From Solidesulfovibrio sp. (GTDB lineage: Bacteria; Desulfobacterota; Desulfovibrionia; Desulfovibrionales; Desulfovibrionaceae), in contig NZ_JBCFBA010000018.1 in the NCBI RefSeq assembly GCF_038562415.1, positions 1 to 64,000 of the forward strand: a stretch of DNA of 64,000 bases, read 5' to 3'. A program made the position numbers and the translations under genes. Each line of letters opens with the position of its first letter. Positions within the stretch are counted from its first letter, which is position 1. This document shows positions 8,658 to 20,146 of the stretch, piece after piece. The notes under the pieces were generated by a model that made no database searches, had not been told where the DNA came from, and worked only from the letters and a program-made list of their open reading frames with translations.

Positions 8658-9784
8658 TCAGGTGTCGGCCCGACCCGCCTCGGGCTGGGGCAGGGCCAGG
8701 GTGATGGACGTGACGCCGGTTTCGTCGGACGTCTCCATGCGGGCGAAGCCGCCGTGGTTTTCGGCAATCAGCCGGGTCGAATAGGCGCCCAGGCCCGTGC
8801 CGCCCGTCTTGCCCGCGGTGGCGTACTTCGTGAAGAACCGGGAGCGGATCTCGGGGGGCACCACGCCTTCGTTGGTGATGACGACCAGCGCCGGGTCGCC
8901 CGGCCGCACCTCGACGGTCACCGACCTTGCCTCCGGCGAGGCCTCCACGGCGTTTTTGAGGCAATTGGCCAGCATGGTGTAGAAAAGCAGCCGTTCCGCC
9001 CAGACCGTCACCGCCGCCGCGCCGTCGTCGTCGTGTCCGTCCAGGCGCAGGGCAAAGGTGATCTTCTTGTAGCCGGCCAGGGTGCCCAATTCCACGAAAA
9101 GCCGCCGGATCACCGCCGCCGCGTCCACGGGTTCGGCCCGGAGCTGGTAGGTACCCCGCTCCATCTTGAACAGGTCGAGCGACAGGTTGATCATGGACAG
9201 CATCTTGAAGCCGTTTTCCTCGATGAGCTTAAGCAGCATGGCCTGGCCGTCGCTGAGGCCCCCCTCCTCGACGATCAGCGGCGGCAGGCCGATGATGGCC
9301 GTCAGCGGGGCCTTGAGGTCGTGGCGCATGATCTTGTCCACATCCTCGCGCAGCACCACCGCCTCCTTGAGGGCCTCGTTCTGGCGGGCCAGGGACTCCC
9401 GGGCCGCCCGCAGCTCCAGGTGGTTTTTTACCCGGGCCCGGACCACGGCCCGGCTGACCGGCTTGACGATGTAGTCCACGGCCCCCAGCGACAGGCCCCG
9501 GGCCTCGTCCTCGGGGGCATGGCAGGCGGTGACGAAGATGACGGGAATCCCCCGGGTCCCCGGATCGGCCTTGAGCCGCCGGCAGACCGCGTAGCCGTCC
9601 ATGTCGGGCATGACCACGTCGAGCAGGATGATGTCCGGGCCAAGGCGCGCCGCCAGATCCAGGGCGTCGGCGCCGCTGGTGGCCACATGCAGGTCGTGGC
9701 CGTCGCGCAGGTATTCGACGATCACCCGGATATTGGCCGGCACATCGTCGACGATGAGGACCGAGGGCCGGTCCGGGGCCGCGT

Positions 9785-9788
<4 letters not shown>
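8658..9788 (-). CDS. Response regulator receiver-histidine kinase hybrid
   Basis: A 376-residue soluble protein with an N-terminal receiver domain (phospho-acceptor D57, conserved K109) followed directly by a histidine kinase core: H-box IMRHDLKAPLT with H156, N-box NCLKNAVE, and a G-box TGGTGLGAYSTR. It has no membrane segment, so it must receive its input from a partner protein, through its own receiver. The start overlaps the stop of the upstream HD-GYP gene (ATGA), which suggests paired expression and a phosphorelay between the two. The receiver-first order is the reverse of classical hybrid kinases and is common in deltaproteobacterial relays. Confidence 0.92.
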
Positions 9789-10888
<1,100 letters not shown>

Positions 10889-10950
10889 CTTCCACCAGCC
10901 TTGGCAGCGGTTGTTTCGTTTGACGCGGGGCCATGCGCCCTGCAATAACG

Positions 10951-10983
10951 ATTATAGTAGGGCATGGGTTCCCCGGGGGTCAA
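10951..10983 (-). promoter_or_regulatory. Possible promoter of the HD-GYP/kinase operon
   Basis: On the minus strand a perfect TATAAT sits at 10956-10951 and TTGACC at 10983-10978. The 21-bp spacer is longer than ideal; using the overlapping TACTAT (10958-10953) gives 19 bp. It is the only AT-rich patch between the two divergent genes. Confidence 0.4.
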
Positions 10984-11046
10984 GTCACCCGCGCCCTTCC
11001 CCGCCCGCTCGGCCCCGGCCGCCACCCGTAACCGGCAAGGTTCGCG

Positions 11047-13710
11047 ATGTACCGACCCGACACGCCGCTTTCCCCGTTCCACGCCGTCCCCGCCTCCGCC
11101 GCCGCGGCGCGCCTGACTGTCGATCCCCAACGCGGCCTGGACGGACCGGGCGTGGCGGCGCGGCGCGGCGCCCACGGCAAAAACGCCCTGTCCCTGCCCT
11201 CCGGGCCGGGGCCGCTGCGGCGGCTGGCCGCCCAGTTCCTCCAGCCCCTGGTGCTGATCCTGCTGGCCGCCGGCACGGCCTCGGTTTTCCTCGGCCACCT
11301 CCTGGACGCCGGGGTCATCTTCGCCGTGGTGGCCGTCAACGCCGTGCTGGGCTACGCCCAGGAAGCCAAGGCCGTCTCGGCCCTGGCCGCCCTGTCCCGC
11401 TCCATGGTGGCCACGGCCGAGGTGCTGCGCGACGGCGCCTTCGCCGTGGTCGCCGCCGAGGAACTCGTGCCCGGGGACGTGGTGCGGCTTCGGGCCGGCG
11501 ACCGCGTGCCGGCCGACATGCGGCTGTATGCCGCCAAGTCCCTGCGCATCGACGAATCGGCCCTGACCGGCGAATCCGCGCCCGTGGACAAATCCCCCGA
11601 GCCCGTGGACGAGCGGGCGCCGCTGGCCGACCGGACGTCCATGGCCCATGCCGCGACCGTGGTCACGGGCGGCGTGGGGCTCGGCATCGTGACGGCAACC
11701 GGCCAGGCGGCCGAGATCGGGCGCATCGCCACGCTGACCGCCACGGCCGACACCCTGGCCACGCCCTTGACCCGCGCCATCGCCCGCTTTTCCACCCGCC
11801 TGCTCGTGGCCATCCTGCTGCTGGCCGGCCTGTGCTTCGCCGTGGGCGTCGCCCGGGGCGAGGCGCCGCAGGCCATGTTCATGGCCGCCGTGGCCCTGGC
11901 CGTGGGGGCCATACCCGAGGGCCTGCCCGCCGCCGTCACCGTCATCCTGGCCATGGGCGTCTCCCGCATGGCCGCCAGGAAAGCCGTCATCCGCCGCCTG
12001 CCGGCCGTGGAGACCCTGGGCTCGACCACGGTGGTGTGCTCGGACAAGACCGGCACGCTCACCCGCAACCGCATGACCGTCGTGGCCTTGCTGGCTGCCG
12101 GCCGGCCCTGGCGCCTGGCGGACGGGGCCTTCGTCCCCGAGGCCGGCGGGGAGGCGGACGCGGCGGCGCGGCGGGCACTGGCCGAACTCCTGCTCGGCGC
12201 GGCCCTGTGCAACGACGCCGCTCCGGCCGGCGACGGGGAAGGGTTTCTCGGCGACCCGACCGAAACGGCCCTGCTGGCCGCCGCCGCGGCCGGCGGCCAC
12301 GACGTCGGCGCCCTGCGGGCCGCCTGGCCGCGCCTGGCCGAGGAGCCCTTCGATTCGGCCACCATGTTCATGGCCACCCTGCACCGCGCCCCCGGCGGCG
12401 GCGCGCCGCGGCTGTTCCTCAAGGGCTCGGCCGAGGCGGCGCTTTCCCGCTGCGACCTGCCGTCGCCCGGCTCGCCCGGGGCCGAGGCCATCCGCCGGGC
12501 CGCCGAGGACCTGGGCCGCCGGGGGCTGCGCGTCCTGGCCGTGGCCGCCAGGGACCTGCCGCCGGGGACGCGCAGCCTGGCCGAAGGCAGCCTCGACGCC
12601 CGATTCACCTTACTGGGGCTTGTCGCCATGATCGACCCGCCGCGCCCCGAGGCCGTCCCCGCCGTGGCCGCCTGCCGCCGGGCCGGGATCATGGTCAAGA
12701 TGATCACCGGCGACCAGGTGGCCACGGCCTCGGCCATCGCCGGGGAGCTCGGCCTGGGCGAGGCGGCCGGTATCGTGGCCCTGTCCGGGGCCGAGCTCGA
12801 AGCCACACCCGACGCCGACCTGCCGGCCCTGGCCGCGCGCGCCCAGGTCTTCGCCCGGGTCTCGCCGCAGCAGAAGCTGCGGCTGGTGCGGGCCTTGCAG
12901 TCGCTCGGGCACGTGACGGCCATGACCGGCGACGGCGTCAACGACGCCCCGGCCCTCAAGCAGGCCGACATCGGCGTGGCCATGGGCCACGCCGGCACCG
13001 AGGCGGCCAAGGAGGCCGCCGACATGGTGCTGGCCGACGACAATTTCGCCACCATCGCCGCCGCCGTGGAGGAAGGCCGGGGCGTTTTCGACAACCTGGT
13101 CAAGTTCCTGGCCTGGACCCTGCCGACCAACCTGGGCGAGGGGCTGGTGGTCCTGGCCGCCGTGCTTTTCGGCGCGCCCCTGCCCATCTCGCCCATCCAG
13201 ATCCTGTGGATCAACATGACCACGGCCGGCAGCCTCGGGCTCATGCTGGCCTTCGAGCCCCGGGAGCCGCAGGTCATGGACCGGCCGCCCCGCGACCCGC
13301 GCCGGCCCATCCTCGGGCCCGAACTGCTGCGCCGCGTGGTCCTCATGGGCCTGCTGCTCCTCGGCGCCTCCTTCGGCCTCCACGAATGGGAGTTGGCCGA
13401 CGGCGGCAGCGAAGTGCAGGCCCGCACCGTCGCGGTCAACGTGTTCGTGGCCATGGGCGCGGCCTATCTCGTCAGTTGCCGCTCGCTTTCCCGGCCGGCC
13501 CTGTCCCTGCCGCTTTCGGGCAACCCGTATGTGCTGCTGGGCATCGGGGCGGCCCTGGCCCTGCAACTGGCCTTCACCTACGCCCCGCCCCTTGGCGACG
13601 TGTTCGAGGCGGCCCCCATCGGCCCCGTGGCCTGGCTGCGGGTGGCCGGGGCGGCGGTTGCAGGATTTATCATCATGGAAACGGAAAAGATGCTGGGGCG
13701 GCGCGCCTGA
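11047..13710 (+). CDS. P2-type cation-transporting ATPase
   Basis: An 887-residue P-type ATPase of the calcium/sodium (PMA1/PacL-like) group. Visible elements, in order: cation-ATPase N-terminal domain, TGES actuator motif (about 176), PEGLP in the fourth membrane segment, phosphorylation site DKTGT with D333, MITGDQ, and the hinge GDGVNDAPALKQADIG. The C-terminal membrane domain has NLGEGLVVL and WINMTTAGSLGLML. The PEGLP sequence and full length argue for a P2 Ca2+ or Na+ pump and against a heavy-metal P1B pump, which would carry CPC. The ion cannot be settled by eye. It is divergent from the HD-GYP gene; AAGG lies upstream of the ATG. Confidence 0.9.
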   Translation: MYRPDTPLSPFHAVPASAAAARLTVDPQRGLDGPGVAARRGAHGKNALSLPSGPGPLRRLAAQFLQPLVLILLAAGTASVFLGHLLDAGVIFAVVAVNAVLGYAQEAKAVSALAALSRSMVATAEVLRDGAFAVVAAEELVPGDVVRLRAGDRVPADMRLYAAKSLRIDESALTGESAPVDKSPEPVDERAPLADRTSMAHAATVVTGGVGLGIVTATGQAAEIGRIATLTATADTLATPLTRAIARFSTRLLVAILLLAGLCFAVGVARGEAPQAMFMAAVALAVGAIPEGLPAAVTVILAMGVSRMAARKAVIRRLPAVETLGSTTVVCSDKTGTLTRNRMTVVALLAAGRPWRLADGAFVPEAGGEADAAARRALAELLLGAALCNDAAPAGDGEGFLGDPTETALLAAAAAGGHDVGALRAAWPRLAEEPFDSATMFMATLHRAPGGGAPRLFLKGSAEAALSRCDLPSPGSPGAEAIRRAAEDLGRRGLRVLAVAARDLPPGTRSLAEGSLDARFTLLGLVAMIDPPRPEAVPAVAACRRAGIMVKMITGDQVATASAIAGELGLGEAAGIVALSGAELEATPDADLPALAARAQVFARVSPQQKLRLVRALQSLGHVTAMTGDGVNDAPALKQADIGVAMGHAGTEAAKEAADMVLADDNFATIAAAVEEGRGVFDNLVKFLAWTLPTNLGEGLVVLAAVLFGAPLPISPIQILWINMTTAGSLGLMLAFEPREPQVMDRPPRDPRRPILGPELLRRVVLMGLLLLGASFGLHEWELADGGSEVQARTVAVNVFVAMGAAYLVSCRSLSRPALSLPLSGNPYVLLGIGAALALQLAFTYAPPLGDVFEAAPIGPVAWLRVAGAAVAGFIIMETEKMLGRRA

Positions 13711-13802
13711 TCCCCCCAGCCTGTTGCTTGGCCGCCATGCCTCGTGCTACTGCCGTTTCCAGGGGGAGAGGCTTTCGCGAGAAAGCACCGCAGCCGTTTT
13801 CC

Positions 13803-15611
13803 ATGGGCATCATCATCCGTCTCGCATGCGCCGTCGTCCTGGCCCTGGCCCTGTGCGGGCCGGCCCTGGCCCCGGCGGCGACCAGGACCGCCCCGGCCCG
13901 GACGCCGGCGGGGCTGGCCTACGTGGTGCGCTTTTCCGGCGACATCCCCGCCGAAACCCTGGACCTGCTGCGGCAGGTGTCCAAGGCCGAAACCCTCATC
14001 CAGAACCCGCCCGATTCCATCCTGCTCCTGGAACGCCGGGCCGAGGAGGACAAGGCCAACTTCGCCAAGGTCTTCCAGTCCGACGGCTACTTCGCCGCCA
14101 CCATCGCCGCCGCCGTCGACCAGTCCGCCACGCCGGCCGTTTTGACCTATGCCGTCACGCCCGGCCCGCGTTTCACCCTGCGACAGGCGACTCTCGAACC
14201 CCCGGGGCCGGATTTGCCGACTCCGGCCGACATCGGCCTGACCGTGCCCTCGCCCTTTTCGGCCAAGGCCGTGGTGGACGCCGAGGCCAAGATCACCGAC
14301 ATCCTGCACCGCAAGGGCCATCCCTACGCCAAGGTGGCCAACCGGCAGGTCACGGCGGATTTCGGCACCCACGACGTCGCCGTGGTTTGGGACGTCGAGG
14401 CCGGCCCCCGGGCGACCTTCGGCCCGGCCCGCTTTTCCGGGCTGGCCACGGTCAAGGAAGGCTACCTGGCCGGGCTCGTGCCCTGGGCCGAGGGAGCGCC
14501 CTACGACGCCGACCTGGTGACGCGCTTTCGCAAAAAACTCGTCTCCCTGGACCTCTTCACCCTGGTTGCGGACGAGCCGGCGCCCGAGCCCGACCCCGAC
14601 GGCCGCGTGCCGGTCCTGGTCACCCTGGCCGAGCGCAAACACCGCACCATCAAGGGCGGCGTGGACTACAAGACCGACGAAGGCCCCGGGGCCAACCTCG
14701 GCTGGGAGCACCGCAACCTCTTCGGCGGCGGCGAGAAGCTCTCCGTGGCCGCCAGCGCCTCCTCCATCGAACAGTTCGGCGAAGCCTCCTTCGAGAAGCC
14801 GGATTTCATCACGCCCAAGGAGCTGTTCAAGGCCCGGGGCAAGATCGCCAACGAGAACAAGAAGGCCTACGAAGGCCAAAACGCCCAGGCCACCGGCTCC
14901 ATCCGCCGCCAGTTCACCGATTCCTTCTCGGCCGCGGCCGGGCTCGGCTACCGGGCCTCGCGCATCATCAAGGACCAGTCGCGCCCCTGGGAGGACGACA
15001 AGCGCTACGGCTTCGTCTTCCTGCCCGTGGAGGCGGGCTACGACACCCGAAACGACGTGCTCGACCCCCAAAAGGGGCTCCAGGCGACCGTATCCGCCGC
15101 CCCCTACTGGGGTACCCTGGCCGGCGGCCCCAACTTCGTGCGCCCGGAATTCTCCCTGGCCAACTATTTCAAGCTGGCCGACAAGCCCGGCCTGGTCCTG
15201 GCCACCCGGGTCATCGGCGGGGCCAACATCGGCACCGACCGCGACAACGTCTCGCCGGACCTGCGCTACTACGCCGGCGGTTCGGGCTCCATCCGCGGCT
15301 ACCCCTACCAGACCGTCGGGCCGCTACGGGGCAACACGCCCGTGGGCGGCGGTTCGCTGCTCACCTTTTCGGCGGAACTGCGCTTTCGCGTGACGGAGCT
15401 CATCGGCATCGTGCCCTTCGTCGACGGCGGCTCGGCCTTCATCAACCCGCTGCCGCCCTACAACCAGCCCATACTGCTCGGCGCGGGCCTGGGCGTGCGC
15501 ATCTATACCCCCGTCGGCCCCGTGCGCCTGGACGTGGCCACGCCCGTGACGCCGCGCAAGGACATCGACGACATTGCCCAATTCTACTTCAGCATCGGAC
15601 AATCCTTCTAG
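13803..15611 (+). CDS. tamA: Outer-membrane assembly factor TamA (BamA/Omp85 family)
   Basis: A 602-residue Omp85-family protein. A signal peptide covers residues 1-24 (ending PALAPAA), POTRA-like domains occupy about 35-265, and a 16-strand-type barrel follows (about 270-602), ending in a C-terminal Phe. The barrel carries the GSIRGYPYQTVGP motif, matching the family RGY signature. With TamB it forms the translocation and assembly module that inserts autotransporters and other barrels. No clear Shine-Dalgarno precedes the ATG at 13803; an in-frame ATG at 13738 would add 22 residues before the signal peptide. The 3' end overlaps tamB. Confidence 0.92.
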   Translation: MGIIIRLACAVVLALALCGPALAPAATRTAPARTPAGLAYVVRFSGDIPAETLDLLRQVSKAETLIQNPPDSILLLERRAEEDKANFAKVFQSDGYFAATIAAAVDQSATPAVLTYAVTPGPRFTLRQATLEPPGPDLPTPADIGLTVPSPFSAKAVVDAEAKITDILHRKGHPYAKVANRQVTADFGTHDVAVVWDVEAGPRATFGPARFSGLATVKEGYLAGLVPWAEGAPYDADLVTRFRKKLVSLDLFTLVADEPAPEPDPDGRVPVLVTLAERKHRTIKGGVDYKTDEGPGANLGWEHRNLFGGGEKLSVAASASSIEQFGEASFEKPDFITPKELFKARGKIANENKKAYEGQNAQATGSIRRQFTDSFSAAAGLGYRASRIIKDQSRPWEDDKRYGFVFLPVEAGYDTRNDVLDPQKGLQATVSAAPYWGTLAGGPNFVRPEFSLANYFKLADKPGLVLATRVIGGANIGTDRDNVSPDLRYYAGGSGSIRGYPYQTVGPLRGNTPVGGGSLLTFSAELRFRVTELIGIVPFVDGGSAFINPLPPYNQPILLGAGLGVRIYTPVGPVRLDVATPVTPRKDIDDIAQFYFSIGQSF

Positions 15612-18600
15612 GCAGGCCCCGCCCGGCCACCCGAACCCGGGAAGGCGCCGGCGCTTCGGCCGCCGGCTGGCCCTGGGGCTCGGCGGCTGCGGCGGCGTGC
15701 TGCTGCTGGCCTGGCTTGCGCTGCTCACCCCGGCCGGCCTTGGCGGCGCGGCCTGGCTGGCCGAAAAAGCCATCCGGGCCGGCTCGGGCCAAACCGGCAC
15801 CATCCGCGACGTCTCCGGCACGCTGCCCTTTTCCCTGTCCGTGGGCCGGTTCGCCCTGGCCGACGACAAGGGCGCCTGGCTCATCGTCAGCGACGCCCAT
15901 TTCTCCTGGTCGCCCCTGGCCCTGCTGCGCGGCCGGGTGCTCGTCAACGACGTTTCCGCCGACATCGTGCGCCTGCGCCGCCTCCCGGACCCGCCGGCCG
16001 GGGCGGCCGAGCCCGTCGGCACGCAATGGCCGCCGCGCTTTCCGCGCCTGCCGGCCATCCTCGTGGACCGGCTGGCCGTGAGCCGGATCCTCCTCGACGC
16101 GCCCGTGGCCGGCCAGGACGCCGCCATCGGGCTTTCGGGCCGACTGGCCGAATCCGGGGCCGGCGCCGTGAGCCTGACGCTTGACGCCAGGCGCCTGGAC
16201 GGCGACAGGCCCCTGAACCTGCGCCTGGCCGGGGCGCTCAATTACGCTGACTGGAAACTGGCGGTCAAAGCCAGCCTGGCCGACGCGCCCGGCGGGCTGC
16301 TGGCCTCGGCCCTGGCCGGGCCAGGGGCCGGGGCCCTCGACGTGTCGCTCACCGGCGACGGCCCCCTGTCCGCCTGGAAGGGCCGGCTGACCGGCACACT
16401 GGCCGGCGCTTCCTTCCTGGGGGCCGACCTGGGCTTGGCCGTGCCCCTGGAAAAAGCGGCCATGGGCGCCTTTTCCCTGGACGCCGGCCTGACGCCGCCC
16501 CCGGGGCTTTTGCCGGACGCGGCGGCCAGGCTCGTGGGCGACGCGCCGACCTGCCGCCTGGCCGGCCGGTTCGGCATCGTATCCGGGGAAGTCTTCCTGG
16601 ACCGGGCCGAACTGGCCGCCGCCGCCGGAACGCTGGCGGCCACGGCCCACCTGCCGGCCGACGGGCAGGCCCTGACCGCCCAGGCCAATGTGGCCGTGCC
16701 CGACGCCGCCCTGCTCGACCCGTCCCTGGCCGGCAGCCTTGCCGTCGCGGCCACGGCCTCGGGCGCCATGGAACGCCCGAAACTGGCGGCGATTGTAACC
16801 GCGAAAGACTTCGCCGCCGGCCCCCTGCGCCTGGACACGGCCAGGCTCGCGGCCACGGCCGAGCCGGCCGGCAGCCTCGACGGCCCCTTCCCCGGGGCGA
16901 GCTTGCACCTGTCCGGCTCCATCGAGGGGCTGGCCGGCCCCGAGGGCACGAGCCTGCTCGGCCAACACCTGGACCTGTCCCTGGAGGCCGCCGTGGACGG
17001 CAGCGGCGCCGTCACGGCCGGCTCCGGCCGCATCACCGGCCCGGGCGGGGCCGTCCGCCTGGCCGACGCGCGCTACGCCGGGGACCGCGTTTCCGGCGAC
17101 GTGGACCTGACCCTGGCCGATGTGGCCGGCGCGGCCTCCCTGGCCGGCCTGCGCCTCACGGGCGGGCTGGCGCTCACCGCCGCCGTCACGGCCGACGCCG
17201 CCGGCCGGGGCAAGGCCCGGGCCCAACTGCGCCTGACGGGCCTGGCCAGCCCGACGGCCGGAGAACGCGACGCGGTCGGCCTGGCCCTGGCCGCCCTGCT
17301 CGGCCCCACGCCGACCCTGTCGGTGGACGGCGATTTCTCGCCCCAAGGCGCCACGGTAAGCGGCCTCAAGCTCACGGGCAAGGCCGTGTCCCTGGCCGGC
17401 TCGGCCGGCTACGACGCCGCCAGGGAAACCTTGTCCGCCAAGGCCGCCCTGACGACCCCGGACCTGGCCGTGCTCGGCCCGGCCCTGGACGTCAAGGCCG
17501 GCGGCGCGCTTTCCTGCGACATCGAGGCCTCGGGCAAGGCCGCCTCGCCCAGGGTCACGGTCAAGGCCGTGGCGGAAAAACCGTTTTGGGGCGAATTGGC
17601 CCTGACCGGGGCGACGCTGGAAGCCACGGCCGACGACGTGGCCGGCAACGCCGCCGGCAAGCTGGCCCTGGCCGCCCGGCGCGAGGGCGAATCGGCCCGG
17701 CTGGAGACGGCCTTCGCCCTGGCCGGCCACCGGCTCACGGTCAAGGACCTGCGCCTCGTCGCCCCGGAGGCCGCCTTTTCCGGCGAGGCGGCCGTCGCCC
17801 TGGACACGGGCCGGGTCTCCGGCAAGCTCTCCGGCAACGCCGCCAGCCTGGCCGGCCTGGGGCGGTTCACGGGCCAACGCCTGGCCGGAAGCCTCAAACT
17901 CGCCCTGACCGCCGAGGCCGGTCGCGACGGCCAGCGCCTGACCGCAGACCTCGGCGCCGCGAACCTGGCCGGGCCGGGACTTTCCGCCGCGCGCCTGACC
18001 GTGGCCGCCGACCTGGCCGACGTCACGGGGGCTCCCCGGGGCAAGGCCACGGTGTCCGGTTCGGGCCTCGCCGCCGGCGGCCTCACCCTGTCCAGCCTGA
18101 CCCTGGCCGCGGCGGGCGACGGCAAGGCGCTTTCGGCCAACCTCGACACCAAGGGCAGCCTCCCCGGGGACAAGGCCCTGGAAGTGGCGGCCAAGGCTTC
18201 CCTGGCCACGGCCGGCAAGGCGAGAAAAATCACCGTGGCGTCCCTTTCCGGAAGCCTGGACAAACGCCGCTTTTCCCTGGCCGCGCCGGCCGTGGTCGGG
18301 ATGGAGGGCGAGGCCATAAGCGTTAGCGCCCTGGCGCTGTCCTTTGACAAGGCCAGGATCGAGGTCTCGGGCAACCTGTCCCCGCGCGCCGTTTCGGCCA
18401 AGGCCACGCTGTCGGGCCTGCCCCTGCACCTGCTGGCCGCCTTTGGTGTCGCCGGCGTGGGCGGCACGGGCGCGGCCACGGCCACGGTATCCGGTTCGCC
18501 CCAGCGGCCGGAGGTGGCCGTGGAGGCCCGCGTCGACGGGCTCGTTTTGGCGGCGGAAAAAAACAGGGATCTGCCGACCCTGGCCGTGCGGGCCAAGGCG

Positions 18601-20031
18601 GCCCTTGCCGGCGGCAAGGCCTCGGTGACGGCCACCATCGCGCCCACGGGCAAGAAGGAAGCCGTCACCGTGGAGGCGGCCGTTGCGGCCCGCTTCGCCC
18701 TGTCGCCGTTTGCCTGGGACATGCCGGCCGGCGGCGCCCTTTCGGGCCGCGTCACCGCCGACAGCGACCTCAGCCAGATGGCGGCGCTTTTGGCCCAGGC
18801 CAACACCCGCATCGACGGCCGGCTGGCGGCGGACCTGCGCCTGGGCGGGACGCTCGGGGCGCCGTCGGTTTCGGGCAATCTGGCCCTGGCCGCCAAGAGC
18901 CTCGAAAACGCCGACGCCGGGCTGGTGCTGCGCAACGTGACCGTCCGCGCCGAGGCCGCCGGCGGCGTGCTCACCTTCGCCCAGGCCGGCGGCCAGGACG
19001 GGCGCGGCGGCTCCTTTACGCTGACCGGCACGGTGGGCGTGGCCGACTTGAGCAACGGGCCGGTGGACCTGGCCCTGACCCTGACCCGGCTGCGCGTGGC
19101 CGGCCTGGACCTGGCCACGGTCACGGCCGACGGCAAGGTGACGGTGACCGGCAACCTGTCGCGCCTGCGGGCCGGCGGCAAGATCACCCTGGGGCCGGCG
19201 GACATCAACCTGCCCACCTCCATGCCGCCCGAGGTGACGGTCATCCCGGTCACGTTCGTCAACGACCCCAACGCGCCGAAAAAAAAGGGCAAGGCCGCCC
19301 CGCCGGCAGCGGCGCGCCGCATCGACCTGGACCTGACCGTGGCCCTGGGCCAGGCGGTCTACGTGCGCGGGCTCGGCCTCGAATCGCGCTGGGGCGGCCA
19401 GGTCACAGTCACGGGCACGGCCGCCGCGCCCAAGGTGGTGGGCACGTATGCCGTGGAAAAGGGCCGGGTGGAGCTTTTCGGCAGCAACCTCGAAATCTCC
19501 AAGGGCGACATCGTCTTTCACGGCGAAACCCCGCCCGCCCCGGTCATCGACATCCTGGCCCAGAACACCACCAACGACGTCATGGCCGGGGTGGCCATCA
19601 CCGGCGACGCCACCAACCCCTCCATCAACCTGGTTTCCCAGCCGACCCTGGCCCACGACGAGATCCTCTCGCGCATCCTCTTCGGCCAAAGCGCGGCCAA
19701 CCTCTCGCCCCTGCAGGCGGCCCAGCTGGCCCAGGCGGCCGCCTCCCTCTACGCCGGCGGCACGCCCACCAGCATCCTGGCCCGCACGCGCCGCATCCTC
19801 GGCCTCGACCAGCTGACCCTGGTCTCGGGCAAGGGCGGCATGTCCTCCACGGTGCTGCGGGCCGGCAAGGAGATCGTCAAGGGCGTGACCGTGGGCGTGG
19901 AACAGGGCATGGGCGCGCAAACCGGGGCCGTGTCCGTGGAGGTGCAGGTCACCCCCAACATCACCATCGACAGCCGGGTGGGCGCCAACAACAAGCAGGG
20001 CGTGGGCGTCAACTGGAAGTGGGACTACTAA
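15574..20031 (+). CDS. tamB: Translocation and assembly module protein TamB
   Basis: A 1485-residue inner-membrane-anchored periplasmic protein. One membrane helix (about 30-56) is followed by a very long run of beta-rich repeats and a C-terminal TamB/DUF490 domain (about 1150-1485) with the typical segments GRVELFGSNLEISKGDI and LAHDEILSRILFGQS. AsmA-like repeats of this type form a hydrophobic groove spanning the periplasm, implicated in barrel assembly and phospholipid transport. Translation probably starts at TTG 15574, inside tamA (38-nt overlap), with AAGGA eleven bases upstream; no ATG or GTG lies between there and the membrane helix. The tamA-tamB order is the usual one. Confidence 0.92.
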   Translation: MPNSTSASDNPSRQAPPGHPNPGRRRRFGRRLALGLGGCGGVLLLAWLALLTPAGLGGAAWLAEKAIRAGSGQTGTIRDVSGTLPFSLSVGRFALADDKGAWLIVSDAHFSWSPLALLRGRVLVNDVSADIVRLRRLPDPPAGAAEPVGTQWPPRFPRLPAILVDRLAVSRILLDAPVAGQDAAIGLSGRLAESGAGAVSLTLDARRLDGDRPLNLRLAGALNYADWKLAVKASLADAPGGLLASALAGPGAGALDVSLTGDGPLSAWKGRLTGTLAGASFLGADLGLAVPLEKAAMGAFSLDAGLTPPPGLLPDAAARLVGDAPTCRLAGRFGIVSGEVFLDRAELAAAAGTLAATAHLPADGQALTAQANVAVPDAALLDPSLAGSLAVAATASGAMERPKLAAIVTAKDFAAGPLRLDTARLAATAEPAGSLDGPFPGASLHLSGSIEGLAGPEGTSLLGQHLDLSLEAAVDGSGAVTAGSGRITGPGGAVRLADARYAGDRVSGDVDLTLADVAGAASLAGLRLTGGLALTAAVTADAAGRGKARAQLRLTGLASPTAGERDAVGLALAALLGPTPTLSVDGDFSPQGATVSGLKLTGKAVSLAGSAGYDAARETLSAKAALTTPDLAVLGPALDVKAGGALSCDIEASGKAASPRVTVKAVAEKPFWGELALTGATLEATADDVAGNAAGKLALAARREGESARLETAFALAGHRLTVKDLRLVAPEAAFSGEAAVALDTGRVSGKLSGNAASLAGLGRFTGQRLAGSLKLALTAEAGRDGQRLTADLGAANLAGPGLSAARLTVAADLADVTGAPRGKATVSGSGLAAGGLTLSSLTLAAAGDGKALSANLDTKGSLPGDKALEVAAKASLATAGKARKITVASLSGSLDKRRFSLAAPAVVGMEGEAISVSALALSFDKARIEVSGNLSPRAVSAKATLSGLPLHLLAAFGVAGVGGTGAATATVSGSPQRPEVAVEARVDGLVLAAEKNRDLPTLAVRAKAALAGGKASVTATIAPTGKKEAVTVEAAVAARFALSPFAWDMPAGGALSGRVTADSDLSQMAALLAQANTRIDGRLAADLRLGGTLGAPSVSGNLALAAKSLENADAGLVLRNVTVRAEAAGGVLTFAQAGGQDGRGGSFTLTGTVGVADLSNGPVDLALTLTRLRVAGLDLATVTADGKVTVTGNLSRLRAGGKITLGPADINLPTSMPPEVTVIPVTFVNDPNAPKKKGKAAPPAAARRIDLDLTVALGQAVYVRGLGLESRWGGQVTVTGTAAAPKVVGTYAVEKGRVELFGSNLEISKGDIVFHGETPPAPVIDILAQNTTNDVMAGVAITGDATNPSINLVSQPTLAHDEILSRILFGQSAANLSPLQAAQLAQAAASLYAGGTPTSILARTRRILGLDQLTLVSGKGGMSSTVLRAGKEIVKGVTVGVEQGMGAQTGAVSVEVQVTPNITIDSRVGANNKQGVGVNWKWDY

Positions 20032-20080
20032 GGCCGGGCCGCCCGGAAGGGGGCGTCGGCGCCAAGGCGCCGGGCGGGAG

Positions 20081-20112
20081 CGCCTCGGGGGGACGGACGT
20101 CCCCCCGAGGCG
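20081..20112. terminator. Strong hairpin between convergent tamB and hypothetical gene
   Basis: A perfect 15-bp inverted repeat (20081-20095 and 20098-20112) with a two-base centre. It lies between the stops of convergent genes, so it may terminate both, but it has no T-run on either side. Confidence 0.55.
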
Positions 20113-20146
20113 GGCGAAACAGGCGGGGCAAGCCCCGGGAAGACGG

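Noticed and set aside
15589-19920. A 1443-codon frame on the minus strand opposite tamB
   Set aside because: Gly/Arg/Gln-rich shadow created by GC-rich third positions of tamB; no motif or start signal.
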